A stretch of 64,000 bases of DNA from Paroedura picta (taxonomy: Eukaryota; Chordata; Lepidosauria; Squamata; Gekkonidae). The notes below the pieces were generated by a model, which worked only from the letters and a program-made list of their open reading frames with translations, was not told the DNA's origin and made no database searches. The position numbers and the translations under genes were made by a program. The stretch lies in contig NC_135374.1 of NCBI RefSeq assembly GCF_049243985.1, positions 57,347,934 through 57,411,933 of the forward strand. Reading direction: 5' to 3'. Shown one piece after another: positions 15,101-30,100 of this stretch. Each line of letters begins with the position of its first letter. The stretch's first letter is position 1.

Positions 15101-18100
15101 TGAGAATCATCTTTGCACGAGAAATAGGAGGTTTCATCTCCATCAATGAGAAGAGCTGTAACAAGAAAATCAAAACAGTCAGAACACTTCACACCCACCC
15201 AAAGCAACAACACTTTATTTAGTCATTTCGACTGGTACAATAAATGCGGTGATATCAAAATACAGGGTAAAATGTTGAATGCATTTAAAATCATAAAATC
15301 ACAATATAAATAGTATATATACTATATAAAATTTGTAAAATGTGGCTATTATTAAAAAATGCACAAAGATTTATTTTCTGATGAAATTTTTGTGCATCTT
15401 AATAGTGGTAACACAGAATTTGGCAGTACACAGGGCGGTTTGGGGATTTTCATCATTTAAAAGTTTCTTTATATTTTCTTTTGCTGCTAGGCCTGAGTAC
15501 CTAATAAAATATATATTGTTTTGATGCATAACATATCATATATGGAGCAGGCAGTTGAGTAGAAATTGCTCCCTTGTTTCAGTCTTATTTCTGGCATAGT
15601 TTCTGAGGGGTGGGGAATTTTTTTGATATTGGCTCTCTGGTACTACTGTAGGCAAGGCTGAGCATCTGGCAAGAGTGAAAGCTCTTCTCTGTTTACTGTT
15701 CCCAAGGTTATAGATAGGTGGCTGGGGCTGTTATACATTTGTTCTATCTGACACTAGAAAACCAGGGGAATTACTTATGTCCTCTTGCTGACCTATATCT
15801 TTGATCTTTTTAGCCTGTTGTTGGTTTAGCTTAAATACTAGCTCCATCAATATCCCCAACTTTTCTATTTTGGAGGTCAATGATCTGGACCACGATGACC
15901 GAAAATTATCTTCTTCAAGAATAAGAGACGTCAAAGTTGCAGGCTGTTGGCTTAACTTCAGCCAAGATTGAATAGAGCATGGTGATTTTACATTCAACTT
16001 TCAGTATCCCTATTTCCAAGTCCGTTAGTGCATTAGGTATACCACGGGGAAGCTGAAGGATAGCCCTAAGGAATTTAGATTGAACCCTCTCTTTAGTAGC
16101 AATACTTGGTGTTAGAGCTCTGATGGAGGCACCATAAAATAGCTGAGAAAGGGACTGCAGGGATGTTGGGACATACTGCCCACCTTTTGTGTAAAAGAAT
16201 TTGAGTAGAATTTGTGTAAAAGAATATTTGGCCAAACTCAGCTACATATCTGTAGTGAGCACTTCTGCTTCCAGATACCTGAATGATCACCCCAAAATAC
16301 TTGAACTTGTTAACCTGCTTGATGGTATGGCCATCCAGTTTCCATGTTCTTAATTTTGGATGCTTACCAAATACCTCAAGATGTTCTTTTTAGAAGTATG
16401 CCGTAAGCTTCCTTAACATTCTCCTAAAACATATTGGAGTTCTGGAGAACGTCATCAGCATAAGGCAGTATAGGAATGGGATAGCAAGCCAATGTAGAGG
16501 GAGACACACCCACCCTAGTCTTGATAATTAGTCAGATCATAAAGGTAAAGGTATCCCCTGTGCAAGCACCAAGTCATGTCTGACCCTTGCTTTGTTCTCT
16601 TATCTCCAAACCTGAATAGGCAAGAATCAGCATAAAAAATAAAATACATCAATCTTTATCTCATTTGGAGGGAGGGATAGAAGAATGAGAGGGCAGAAAG
16701 GCCAATCTATGCAGCATAAGTCAGGAGCAACTAACTGCCTGAAAATCATTACTTGTAAAGAGTACAGAGCAAGCAGAATAGAGGGTCATTTGCAGCAGCA
16801 GTGGGGTGAGCAGTGAGTTCTGTTTTTTTTTATTAGAAAAACTGTCCATGACATATATCAATATAGAGAGCTGTGCTTTCCATAAAGCTATATTGGTTCT
16901 TCCTTGTTAGTCTTCTGTGTTATTACAAATTGGGAATATCTCACACTGTAAACTTAAATGGAAAAGGAAAGTTCAAGAAACTTAATAACAATTGATAGCT
17001 CCTACCTTAATTAGGTACCATTATCAAAATGTTTTACAGACTTTTTATACTATCTACAATACACTTAACTAGGTACTGATGCGTAAACATTTTAGTATGC
17101 TAGAAAAATGCTATACTATATTAACAATCAACCTAAACCACTTTATCAATTTCAATTAATACGTTATTTCAAATAATGGATTTCTGTCTCTAGATAAGCA
17201 AGTACACTAAGCCAGACAACTACCTGCAGACCAAAAATAAAAAGCTTTCTCAAAATTGGTGAGCAGAGAAGCAAGCAAGTAAATAAAAAAATTAATGGGG
17301 CGGGTCCAAAGGTTGTTTCCTGTTAACAGAAGGCACTTCGGCAAGCCAAACATAACTTTCCTCCACTCCCGACCCTCAACTGAGTGACCAATTCATGTTG
17401 TATTTAAAGAATGGTTGATCAGGAACAGTGCATGGAGATGAAATAGAGGAGTCTGCAGTGGGATAGACTATTGATAATAATCAAAGTCCTTCCACTGGCA
17501 AGAAACCAGCTTTAGATTCCATCCATTATGGTAGGGTTGTCCAAAGTTTTCAACAGTGGGCCACACAAGCGGAAATCTATGTGTTTAAGCCACATGAATT
17601 TTTTATAACAATGCAGACACATAGCCTGCTAGCTATTCAAAAATTTAATTTGCAGTACCAACACAAAAGCCATCTCTGTACAGTTAAACTTTATTTATAC
17701 AAGTCAACGAGAATACAAGTTTTCTTTAGGTTTGTGGTATGCATTCTATTAAAACACTGCTTAATTCTAATTCTGATTCCAAGTCAACATGTGGTGGATG
17801 CTCTCAGCTTTAATTTCAGCCATTTCATGAAAGAGAATATACCATCACAGGCACCACATACTAAGTCAACCCTACAGTACCGCCACAGAGGTCACAATAT
17901 TTTGACAGTCAAAGCATAAGGAAACACAGCACTATGTCTTCTCTTTTACTTTACACTACTAGGAAGAGTCAAGGAGGTTGCTGTCATGACAACCATGCCT
18001 CCTTCACAATGTGAAGACAGACCATATGTAAAAGGAAATAATTATTGAAGGAAGAATCTATGAGTAGATTTTAAGGCTGTAAATTAGATTTCACCCAAAA

Positions 18101-21100
18101 CTGGGAAAAGGTTTTGATATTGTCCTTAGCAGCTAAAAGATTGTATGTCTTAATATACTGGCATGTGATATTAGCAGCCTTCTTCTAACCTAAGTGGCTC
18201 TTCTGTGGGAGAAAGACTTCTTAGACAGGAGGGAGGCTTCAGATACTGGAACAGTGGAGTGGTATACATGTTCATATGCATAACTTAACTTACTAATAAA
18301 AGAAAAAAACTTATACTCAGAACCTATATACATGAAGTCACAAAATCCTTACTCGGGCTTATATGTACATATATGTAAAATACAAAAGTAACCCACACCC
18401 TCCAACAATCACAATGCATAATCATGGTTTAATTCTGGCTAATACCAGTTATAATAATTTATATGATTTTCAGACAACTATCGGCCAAAGCAATTAGGAG
18501 AGACAAGCCCTACCCAGAGACTTCTAAACCTCGACCCGGACCAGGGCCTTTTCAGTCCTGGCCCCAACCTGGTGGAAGAGCTAAGGGCCCTGCGGGATCT
18601 ACCAGCTTTCCACAGGGCCTGTAAGACAGAGCTCTTCCGCCAGTCATATGGTTGAGGCCAGGGCAGCTCTCCCACTAATCCATCAGAGGATCCCCTCCAA
18701 TATTGAGATTTCTAACATCGAGATCATTGTTAGATCTATTGTATTGGTGCCATCCTCTTCTGAATATTATTCTCTCCACCAGGCTGAACTTGGCGGGAAC
18801 TCAGGTAACTAAGATCAGAATTGTGACCACCGCCGCTATATGTTATATGTAACTTTTGTTGATGTTAATTGAGATTTTATGGGGATCTTATTGTGTTTTA
18901 ACTATTTATGTTGTAAACAGCCCTGAGACGTATTTGGAGAAGGGCGGTCTAAAAATTAAATAATAATAATAATAAATGATAAGACAACATATGGAGACTA
19001 GAGGGAAATGGCTGGGCTTAGATTCACTTGAGTTGGGCTGATTTTTCCTCACTGATTATTTATTTGTTACATTTATAATCCACCTTCCTCTTTGGGGGAA
19101 CTCAAGGCAGATTACATAAAACCCCATAAAATTCCCAATCTTAAAACTCGGGGGGGGGGGGGGCAATGTTCTTAAACAACCCAGCCTCAATCTGGCAGAA
19201 GAACTACGAAGAGCAGAACTTTGACAGCTGTGTCAAGGCCCTTCCTCGGAGCTCATTCCACCAAGTCGGGGCCAGGACCAAAAAGGCGCCAGCTCAGGTT
19301 GAGGCCAGGCATACTTCTCTAGGGAAGGGACCACTAACAGATTAGTACCCACAGAGCGCAAGGCCCTTTGAGGGGCATAAGCAGATAAGCAGTCCCTCAG
19401 GTAGGCAGCACCCAACCTGCATATGGCCTTAAAGGTGAGACCCAAAATCTTGAACTTGATCTGGGCCATAATTGGTACCCAATGCAGCTGCCTCAACACA
19501 GGCTGGATATGAGTCCTCCAAGATGAACAAGTGAGGACCCTAGCTGCTGCATTCTGAACCAGCTGGAGTTTCTGAATCAAGGACAAAGGTAGGCCAGTGT
19601 AGAGTGAATTACAGAAGTCTAAACTAGAGGTGACACTCACATGGATCACTGTGGCCAGACAGTCTGGGGGCAGGTAGGGAGCTAATAGCCGTACGTGGCA
19701 AAGGCGGTAAAATGCCATGTGTGCTAGTCCAGTGACCTGTGCCTCCATTTTGTTTATTCCTGTGGTTCTATTCTTTTGGTCATTGACAGATTACTAAGAA
19801 ACAAACCTCACTTTGTTAAGGCATCTGCATTCAGAGGTCAGAAGCCAGAGCTTTGAAGACTTCCATATTATATCAGAACATTGCTGGGGGGAAGACACAT
19901 AAACCTGGCAATTAACCAAGTTCACAGTCATCATGACCAACTCTAATTCATTGGTGACATCTGAATCAAGTAAAGGCAGGGGTAGTCAACCTGTGGTCCT
20001 CCAGATGTTCATGGACTACAATTCCCATGAGCCCTGGCATCAAACACTGGCAGGGGCTCATGGGAATCGTAGTCCATGAACATCTGGAGGACCACAGGTT
20101 GACTACCCCTGCAGTAAGGAATATTGAAGGCTTTTTTAATAGTCCAAAGCCATACCCATTCAATTGTGACTGCCTTGCTAGTGCTGGAAAAGGCGGTAGT
20201 AATAAACTTAACATACTGTATTTGCCAGCGTGTAAGACAACTGGGCATACAAGACAACCCTCCAACATTTCCACTCAAAATATAGAGTTTGTTACATTAC
20301 ATTACAGTACCTGTCATTGTTACTATTGTACGGCCGCAGCACAACCACAGCGCCTCCGGCCCACCCCTGCATCTCCCTGTGACCGGCACTAGTGCACAAG
20401 TGCACATGTGTGAGCTCTCCGTAGACAAGGGGCGAGCCGGAACGCTTCCCGCCAAGCAGAACGGGCCAGTCACGCCGAAAAGGCTGGCACCCGTCTCGCT
20501 GCTGATGTTTGCCGCAGCCATGCTGATGACCCACCACAGCCGCGCTGGATATCTCGCGATACTGGATGGTATGTAGAATGAGGTGGGTGGGCATCGGGAA
20601 GCCACTATGGGCAGCTATGTCTATCCCAACTGAAGTGCACCTGGCGTATAGGACAACCCCCCCCACTTGGAGGCATGTTTTTCAGGAAAGTAGTCTTATA
20701 CGGCAGCAAATACTGTAGTTTGTTCTTTGCTTTTGGATTTATTATTCCCTACACGCCCATGGCTTATAGACCTTTCTTAGTATACTTTAATACTAAATTA
20801 AAGACAACCAAATAGAGCCACATGTTACATACTTACTCCTAGGGGAGAGGGGTGAACAGGCAAATTACCTAGTGGGCTTTTCAGCTGCCATTAATATGAA
20901 GCAAAACCTTTAGTCTAATCTAGTAGGGCTTTTATTATGTTCACAGGACATGCATCTGATTAAGATTTCCTGAAGAAAATGCTAGGAAACAAACAGACTA
21001 AACAATTAGGTGTTCCAGGGACCGAATTTAGGATTTTGTGAAGGCCACTATCATAGACACACCCGGGCACGCAAGCTGAAGTCTAAGCACAATCCACAGT

Positions 21101-24100
21101 CACAATTAAAAGTCCCAAGAGCACCAGCCACCAATGTTGCTATCATGCTTTAGTTGTTTCCAGCAGCTTTTCAAGCCAGAGGCTCTGCTTGCTGGTGCCA
21201 GTGGCATGCAGTTGGGTTGCATCTCAGCCTGGCTCCTGTAAATACTCTGCATTGGAGCTGGCCCTGAACTGCCAGTCTTCTGTTTCAACTCCGCTGTGCA
21301 AGCTGGCATGTGGCCTTCTCCTTTCCTGCTCAAGGAGCTCAAGAGGCGGAGGTGAGTATTTTGGTGCTGGGACTCCTGCGACTGGCCTGGTGCCAGAGGA
21401 CCTCAGCACTTGTGGTCAGTTGCGGCTTTGCATCTGAGTCTACCAGGACTTCCTGAGTCTCTGAGCCTGGTCCTGCAGCAACTTTAGCAGGCTCAGATCC
21501 TGATCCTGCAGGTGCAGCCTCAGGTTTGAGGTTGGGTACTACAACTCTCACCTCTAATTCTGTATCTAAGGAGTCTTCTGCTGAGCCAGGCTGGGCCATG
21601 ACAGCTGCCTGTTTTCAATTACCACTCCTTCCTATTACCATGAAGTTACATTTGGCAAAGCAGATTGTAGACTATGAAAACTACATACTCAAAAATGGAA
21701 TAGCCCTTGTTAAAAAAATGTATCAGTCGCCCTCAATTTTGTAATAAATGGTTTGTATAGGAATGTAAACCAGGCATTGTAAAAATATCAACATATCTGT
21801 GTTAATAATTTCTTCCCATATAGGAATTTTAGTTGTACCAATCTCAGTATGATATAGTGGTTAGCTATATATGAGATGCAGGTTCAAATTCCTTCTCTGC
21901 CTTGGAACTGCACTGCATGACCCTAGCCCAGTCACTCTCTCTGCTTACCATATTCATAATGTTGTTGTGAAACAAAAGAGAACCAATGCAAGAAGCCTTA
22001 GGTCACATAGATAGCTAAATCAGTATCATATGAATATGCAGACTATAAAAAATACAAAAGGGCAGGTGGTAGCTGAGAAGTAAGAATAACTGAATGAGGG
22101 AAAGAGGTAAAAATATCCAATGTTGCTGTAGGCCTCAACAATAGGCTCAGTGGAACAGCTCTATTTTACAGACCTTTCAAAACTGTACAAAGTCCTACAT
22201 GGGACTGCTCTTGTGGCAGAGCCCTCCACCAGACCGGGGCCAGGGCCAAAAAACCCCCCTGGTTCTGGTTCAGGCCAACTTGACTTCCCCAGGGCCAGGG
22301 GAACTAGAGTCATATCACTAGATCTCTATTCCCCCTGTTTCTGTGCTATGCTATGTGCTATGCTATGGTAAGTAGACATGATGCAAAAACATATAAAAGA
22401 CTGAAAAGATTGCAAATCCAATATTGTGTGTAAATTACAGTTAGTAATTATAAGAAAAACTAATGTTATACAATATAGACATAAATTGTTAAATACTATA
22501 ATTAGTCACCTAAATCTTTATGAAAATTAGAGATATACTGTGGAACAATCAACTAAGATCCAATATCATCAAGTTGGGTGGATTGTAAGGAAAGTAGATA
22601 CATATGGAAGCATCAACAAAGAAAGAACACTTTTCTTAGGGGATGGGTACAAAGACAATGCAAGCATACTACTGGAGTCAATGAACTTGCTCAAATCCAA
22701 TTTAACAGTCAAATTGTTTATTTCCTTTCCTTAAATTTTAAATCCGTACCTAATATCTGAGGCATGAGGAAATTCAAATGACCATGAATAATCTATCAAA
22801 TTAAACTAAATAAGTTTAAGGTCAGTCTGTGGTCAGGGAAACTATCATATTATTCAGTTAAGGGAGTACAGGTGAAAAATCTATGCGAGTGGGGGGATCC
22901 CCATCAAGAACTTCGAGTGGAAAACCAGGAAATCTGGGGCACTACTAACTTTTCTTTTTGAAAGAGAAGAATACTTTTTTAATGCCTGACATGCAGAAAG
23001 GCCCAAACTCAATCCCTAGCATCTCCTACCAAAGATATTAGATAGTAGGTGATGTGTAAGACCCGTCCTGGAGAGCTCCTGTCAGTCTGAGTGCACAGTA
23101 TTTAAGTTAGTGGACCAAGGGACTCAATCAATATAAGGCAGTCATGTGTTACTCAATTATTCATTAGATTATATCGGAATCAACAACATCAGATAATACA
23201 TACTACACCGATACACATGTTTCCTAGATATGTTCACATGGAAATATTTTTTGCAAGTTAATGTGTTTTAAACTGCCAAATGATAATTTAGCATCAAAAA
23301 GTTCAGTTTCAATGTTAAAAAATTTAACCTGGTAAATATGGTGGCAGTCCTGACCACATATGATGCTTTGTTTACAACAAACTTCCCCCCTTAATTTTAA
23401 CTCTTCCTCCCCCTCTAACAAATGGCAAAAATGAAGACAAACATCTAAGGTAGCACTTCTCTTTCCAGTATACTGAATATATTTCAATTTTGCTTGTAAA
23501 GAATTAAGGCATTTATCCTTCAAAACTCTGTAAATATGTGAACTAATATATTTTCACACTAAGCTAAAAATAATGCATTTATGTTTAAGCAGTAAAGTAA
23601 ACTTTGGTTTGAAAGAAAAATATTGCATAGAGTGTCCCCCCCCAAAAAAAACCTGAAGACATTAGAGTACAAAAAGCACCAGCCCAGTGCCATATAAATG
23701 CAAAAAAAAGACTTATTGTTAAGCTGCCTAAAATAAACATATAGTACACGGCATGGAATGGATTACAATGGATTGTAACATAGTACTCATCTTGGAGCAG
23801 TGCTTTGTGCCAATGGAATGCTCTACCGGCTGTTGGCACGGCCGCAGCCATTGGGGACAGGGCCGCCGTTGCTGGGGCGGCGGCAGGCGGCAGCAGCTCC
23901 AGGCTGGGAGGCAGCTGGCAACGCTTCGCGCCTCCCAATTCGTAAGTCCGGGGGCAAGGGACCAATCGCAATTGCGATTGCCCTTGCGATTGGTCCCTTG
24001 CCACCGGACTGACAACCAGAGGGAAGCGCCTGCCAATTGGTCCCTCCGATTGTCAGTCCGGGGGAAGGGGCCAATCGGCACCCTTCCTCATCCCGGACTG

Positions 24101-27100
24101 GGCCCGCCCTCGGGGCCCTTACTGCTTTATTTTATCCGTTCCGCGGGAGCGGTTAAAGATTCCTATTCCAAGGTCTGATCAGACTTGAACTTACTTTTGA
24201 TGCAGGCAGTACCAAAGCAATAACTACGTTTACGGGGCCAAAACGTGTCAAAGCAAAGAACCACCATAACCTGTAATAGTCTCCTGCTCCCTATCATTCC
24301 TATGTTTGAAACTGTAGAGCTCTAAATGTTAAGCTTAGTGACTAAAAATCACAAATATCATGACTGGCTGTTTTTCATTATGAATAAAGTAATATCAATG
24401 TTTAGTGCTTAATTTTGGGGGGGGGGGGGGAGAGCCAAAGTAGTGCAGAATGCATCAACTGTGATGGGAACTGTAAGCAAGGCATGCAGAGAAAACCTGC
24501 AGATTCAAGCAGTTTTTGAACCTAAGACAGTACAGGAATGAAAGCTGAAAGCACTGGTCCTTCACCCTATTATAATGATCACAGAATTACAGTGTTGGAA
24601 GGGGCCATACAGGCCATCTAGTCCAACTCCCTGCTCAACGCAGGATCAGCCCAAAGCATCCTAAAGCATCCAAGAAAAGTGTGTATCCAACCTTTGCTTG
24701 AAGACTGCCAGTGAGGGGGAGCTCACCACCTCCTTAGCCAGCCTATTCCACTGCTAAACTACTCTGACTGTGAAAATTTTTTCCCTGATATCTAGTCTAT
24801 ATCGTTGTACTTTAAGTTTAAACCTATTACTGCGTGTCCTTTCCTCTGCAGCCAACGGAAACAGCATCCTGCCCTCCTCCAAGTGACAACCTTTCAAATA
24901 CTTAAGAGGGCTATCATGTCCCTTCTCAACATCCTTTTCTCCAGGCTGAACATTCCCAAGTCCCTCAACCTATCATCATAGGGCTTGGCCTCGTCACTCT
25001 CCTCTGTACCCTTTCAATTTTATCTACGTCCTTCTTGAAGTGAGGCCTCCAGAACTGCACACAGTACTCCAGGTGTGGTCTAACCAGTGCTGTATACCAG
25101 CTGTCCGCAACCTTCCTGTGGCTGCGGACCGCTGCCATTGGGTGGGGGGAGAGGGCGCGCGGCAGCCCCAGCGCATGCGCATTTGCATCCAGCGGGGGCA
25201 CAAACATGCACGTGCGGCAACGCTGCGTATGCAAGAACTGCCATGCGTGCACGTTTGCGCCCCTGCTGGACGCAAACGCTCATGCGTGGCAAGTCCACGT
25301 ATGCGTGTTTGCACCGCTGGCATGCCGACGGCCACAGTTCCCTCTTCCCGCCCCTCCCCACAGGGTGCAAGCTAATAGGCCGCTTTGGCGGCCGATTTGC
25401 TCGCGGCCTAGCGAGCTTCTCGCTGCGGGGGAGGGGGCGGGGAGAGGGAGCCTCAGCCCGGCACTGGGCCGTGGCCCGGGGATTGGAGACCACTGCCGGA
25501 TATAATGGGACTATGACATCTTGTGATTTTGATGTGATGCCCCTGTTGATACAGCCCAAAGTGGCATTTGCCTTTTTTTTACCGCCGCATCACACTGCCT
25601 GTTCATGTTTAGTTTACAATCCACAAGTACCCCAAGGTCTCGTTCACACAGTGTTACCTAGAAGCGTATCCCCCATCCATTTTTCTGACCCAGATGCAGA
25701 ACTTTACACTTATCTTTATTCAGATTTAGTTGAATTCTGTCTCTATCTTCTGGAGTATTTGCCAGTCCTCCTAATTTGGTGTCATCTGCAAACTTGATGA
25801 GTAGTCCCTCCATTCCCTCATGGAGATCATTAATAAATGTTAAAAAGTACCGGATTGAGCACCGAGCCCTGAGGTACCCCACTACTCACCTCCCTCCAGT
25901 CTGTTGAAAGACCAGTGACAACAATTCTTTGAGTGCGGTTCTCTAACCAATTCCCTACCCACCTAACTATCTGAAAATCCAGATTGCAGTCCTTCAATTT
26001 ATCCATCAGAACATCATGGGGAACCTTATTAAAAGCTTTACTAAAATCCAAGTAAACTACATCAACCGAATTTCCATGATCCAGCAAACCTGTCACTTGG
26101 TCAAAAAAGGAAACCAGGTTGGTCTGACAGGACCTGTTGGAGACAAATCCATGCTGACTTCCTTGGATCACCAAATTGTCCTCCAGATGTTTGTAGATCA
26201 CTCCCTTTAATATCTGCTCCATTATCTTAACCACAACAGAGGTCAGACTCACTGGTCTGTAGTTTCCCGGGTCATCCTTCCTCCCTTTTTTGAAGATCGG
26301 AATAATGTCTGCTCTCTTCCAGTCCTCTGGGACATCTCCAGTCCTTAAAGAGGTCTCGTAGAGGATGGACAAGGGTTGTGCAAGTTCTCCGGAAAGTTCT
26401 TTGAGCACTCTTGGGTGCATTTCATCCGGCCCAGGGGATTTGAACTCATCCAGTGCAGCTAAATGCCTCTCCACAACCTCTCTGTCCATGTCAAACTGCC
26501 ACCCAGACACTATCCCTTGGCTACTGCCATCTCTAGATGTGCCTAAACCCTTTAAGCTGTGGGAAAAAACAGATGTAAAATAGGCGCTGAGCCTTTCTGC
26601 TTTCTCTGAATCCTCCGTTAGAGTTTGTCCATCCGCACCCAACAGTGGGCCTATTGCCTCCTTCACTTTACGTTTGTTCCTCACATAATTGAAAAATCTT
26701 TTCTTGTTACAATGGGCTTCCCTGGCCAATCTTAGCTCACTCTCAGCTTTGGCCTTTCTGATGATTGATGACGATGTACATAAAATAGTTGGGGTTTGTG
26801 TTAATAATCAGTACTCCTTTGTTCATCCTTTAATGAAGGGCAGCCTAAACAAGCAGAGAAAGGATTCAAGAGGCTATGAACTTACCTTGCAATGTCATAG
26901 AATCAATCATCAATAGCAATTGTACAGCAACAGTAAAGGAATACTTCAAATGCATATGTTTACAAGGTTCATGTTATTCACTATTCCCATAAGGACAGGA
27001 CCACTTCATAAAAATATTATAATAAATAATAATAACTGGAGAACTGAATTCAATTATACACACTATTTTATATTTAAATTAGTTTCAAAGCCCATTTATA

Positions 27101-30100
27101 CCCCTTACTGTTTTATTTCCACCACTCTGCAGGAGCGGTTTTCAGATCCTATCTTTTCTTCTTAGAATGAAGGCAGCTAAAAAAAGGGAAGCTTCCACAT
27201 TAATAGAGCCCTAAAATAAAGACAAAAAATTAAGTAAAGCATTCAACTTTCAACTACTGAGCTTAACAGTAAAGGCATTAGGAAGAATTCAAAGCAATAA
27301 TACCCACAAAAAATATGGAACCTATCATCAGTCAAATATTAAAATAAAAAGGTTACCAACAAATAAGCTTTCAAAAGACCAGAAAACTGATTTCCAATGG
27401 TCTTCCTGCTTACTGTATTTATTCAGTGACTCAAGCTCATTTACATCAATAATATCATGCAGATGAGTACTGATTTACATTTCAAACTTGCCCAGTAAAT
27501 CTGAGGTTACCATATATTCCTGCTCGATCCAAGTGGCTAGCAGTTCAATTATCTTTAAGAAATACCAAGCACCAAGTTACCATGGCACGCAAAAATTTAG
27601 TTGTGGAGCCTAATATTTTTAGCAGTGATTCCATTGTACTGTGTTAGCAATTCTCAGAGCAAGTGCAGAGGTTTGGGCCCAATCATTTAGTCCAATAGTG
27701 GAAAAGGAAGGTAGCTGTCCTCTTTGATCCTTTATTTAGGATCACAGGACCTGCATGGGCAAAATCCTTTTGGAAAAGGGGCTGTAATAAGGAAGGGAAT
27801 TGGCAGAGATTAAGCAAAACTTAATTTTACAACATTCAATAGCAGTGGATGAATTAATTTCTTAAGGTTACTTTCTATACTGGCTCAAATATTAAATTAA
27901 ATGGAGCTTTTAAAGAACTTTGGGTTAGTGGTTAACATAGTTGTCAGGATGTCAACCATCGTTACCCCTATATTTATTTATATACTGCATCACTTTTGCC
28001 ACAGCTTTAATAATAGATTATTTTTATATGCCACTTTTCTCTACCAGGAGTCTCAAAGCAGCTCACAATCGCCTTCCCTTTCCTCTCCCCAGGACAGACA
28101 CCCTGTGAGGTAGGTGAAGATGACAGAGCCCTGATATTACTGTTCAGTCGGAACAGCTTTGTCAGCTCTGTGACAAGCCCAAGGTCACCCAGCCGGCTGC
28201 ATGTGGGGGAGCGGGAAATCAAACACAGCTTCCCAGATTTGCCTGATGAAATCCATGCAGAACTATTTGGCCAGGAGGCCGGAAGCAAAAGGACCTTTAT
28301 TTATACATAAAGACGGGAAATGCCTATCCCGTTACCAATTCCTGGTAATCAAGAGGCTTTGCCTTCGAAGCATGGGGTACAGTGCTGAATGATACGGAAC
28401 ACATTCTTTCCAGATAGGGGCGGCAACCCAGGCCTTCCAGGATGGGGCCCAACCTCAGCAAATTATGAGTTTGGGGAGGTGGCAGTCTAAGATATATAGA
28501 GTTTATGTTCATTTGCCGCACAACACTAATCTGTTACTTATTACAGGACCACGGTCCTCCTTGCTGCAGGTGTTGGTCTGCGGGCACAGCTATGTGCACT
28601 GAGCCGGAAAGTATGCATCAGCTGCGGGATGGGGGCCCCATCTTGGTCTGGAAGATCATGTCAACATTGAACGGTGTGGGCAGTGAGGTTTACACTGGCT
28701 GGAGCTTTTGGCCATGGTTGCCAGAGAAACACCTCTAACTACTACACCAAACTGGCTCTCTGAAATTACAATGAATTGTGACAGGGTCAGGAGTCAATTT
28801 TGTGGTAGCAATTATTTTCAAAACTGGTTAGTAAAATTCAAAAAGCTGCAAGCCAAAGAAAGCAAAGAGGGCCACCATATCACATCACCTATCTTCCCCC
28901 AAAGGCCCTTGGCAGAACAGAAATGAAGACTTCACTAAGAAAGTCTCCACTTCTATCCTGCTGTTAGCCTCTTTTCCTCCCCCTCAAAATCCCAAAAACA
29001 AAGCATAATCCACAAAATACTATTTATACTAGGACAAACCAAAATGACTCTGAATAGTTGACCAGAACTCTTCATGAGGCTGGATGTCACAAATTTTAAA
29101 AGAGGTGGGGGAAGTGTGTTATATTGGCCGGATCTGACCTAAATGTAACTGTCTGGCATAGCCACATGTGCTATAAATACCAACAAAAGCAATTGATTTC
29201 TAGTAGTGAAAGCAACTGATTTACCGTGGAACCCACAAAAGCGCCAATAAATTTTAATCATATGCAAGATTAGTCGTCTCCCCCCCCCACTATAAATTTG
29301 GGGGGTATCTTACATTTCCATTCACATTAATTCTTGTGCATATAGCGCGTATATATAGCAATTTTAGATGAGTAATGTTACTTGCAAGTAAATAGTTTTT
29401 CAACAGCCAAATATAGGTATCGGTACAATCCATCTAGAGCCTCTTGTGGCGCAGAGTGGTAAGGCAGCCATCTGAAAGCTTTGCCCAATCCTAGCAGCCG
29501 GTTCAATCCCAGCAGCCGGCTCAAGGTTGACTCAGCCTTCCATCCTTCCGAGGTCGGTAAAATGAGTACCCAGCTTGCTGGGGGGTAAACGGTAATGACT
29601 GGGGAAGGCACTGGCAAACCACCCCATATTGAGTCTGCCATGAGGGCGTCACCCCAAGGGTCAGACATGACTCGGTGCTTGCACAGGGGATACCTTTACC
29701 TTTACCTTACAATCCATCTCTCAGTCCTTGTTTCCTTTCTTTTCCAACCTATTTCCGAGGATCTCAAGTAGTCACACCAGACTCTACCCTTCACCAACCC
29801 ATCCCCATCAACAACACTGAGGTTGTCCAGGTTGAGCAATCAGCTCTGGGTGATCCAGATGAGGGGCCTGGCTCAGAAGGAAGGGGGAGGGTCTGAATCT
29901 GACTCTCCCAGATTGCCCCCATCCCCAGTTTTATCCCTCCTGCATTTCCCATAGAAGCAAAAAAAAAAAAAAAAAAAAAAGATGAGGGAAAGTGCACCTG
30001 TTTCTGAAACCTCTGTAGGAGGTTGCCCTCTTTGTCCTCCTGTGACCCCATGTCCCTCATGGCTGAGAACAGATAGGCAGAGAAAGCAGATCACCATCCT

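Noticed and set aside
25087-25797. 236-codon plus-strand frame
   Set aside because: It spans a hAT insertion and the antisense of a CR1; no family resemblance.
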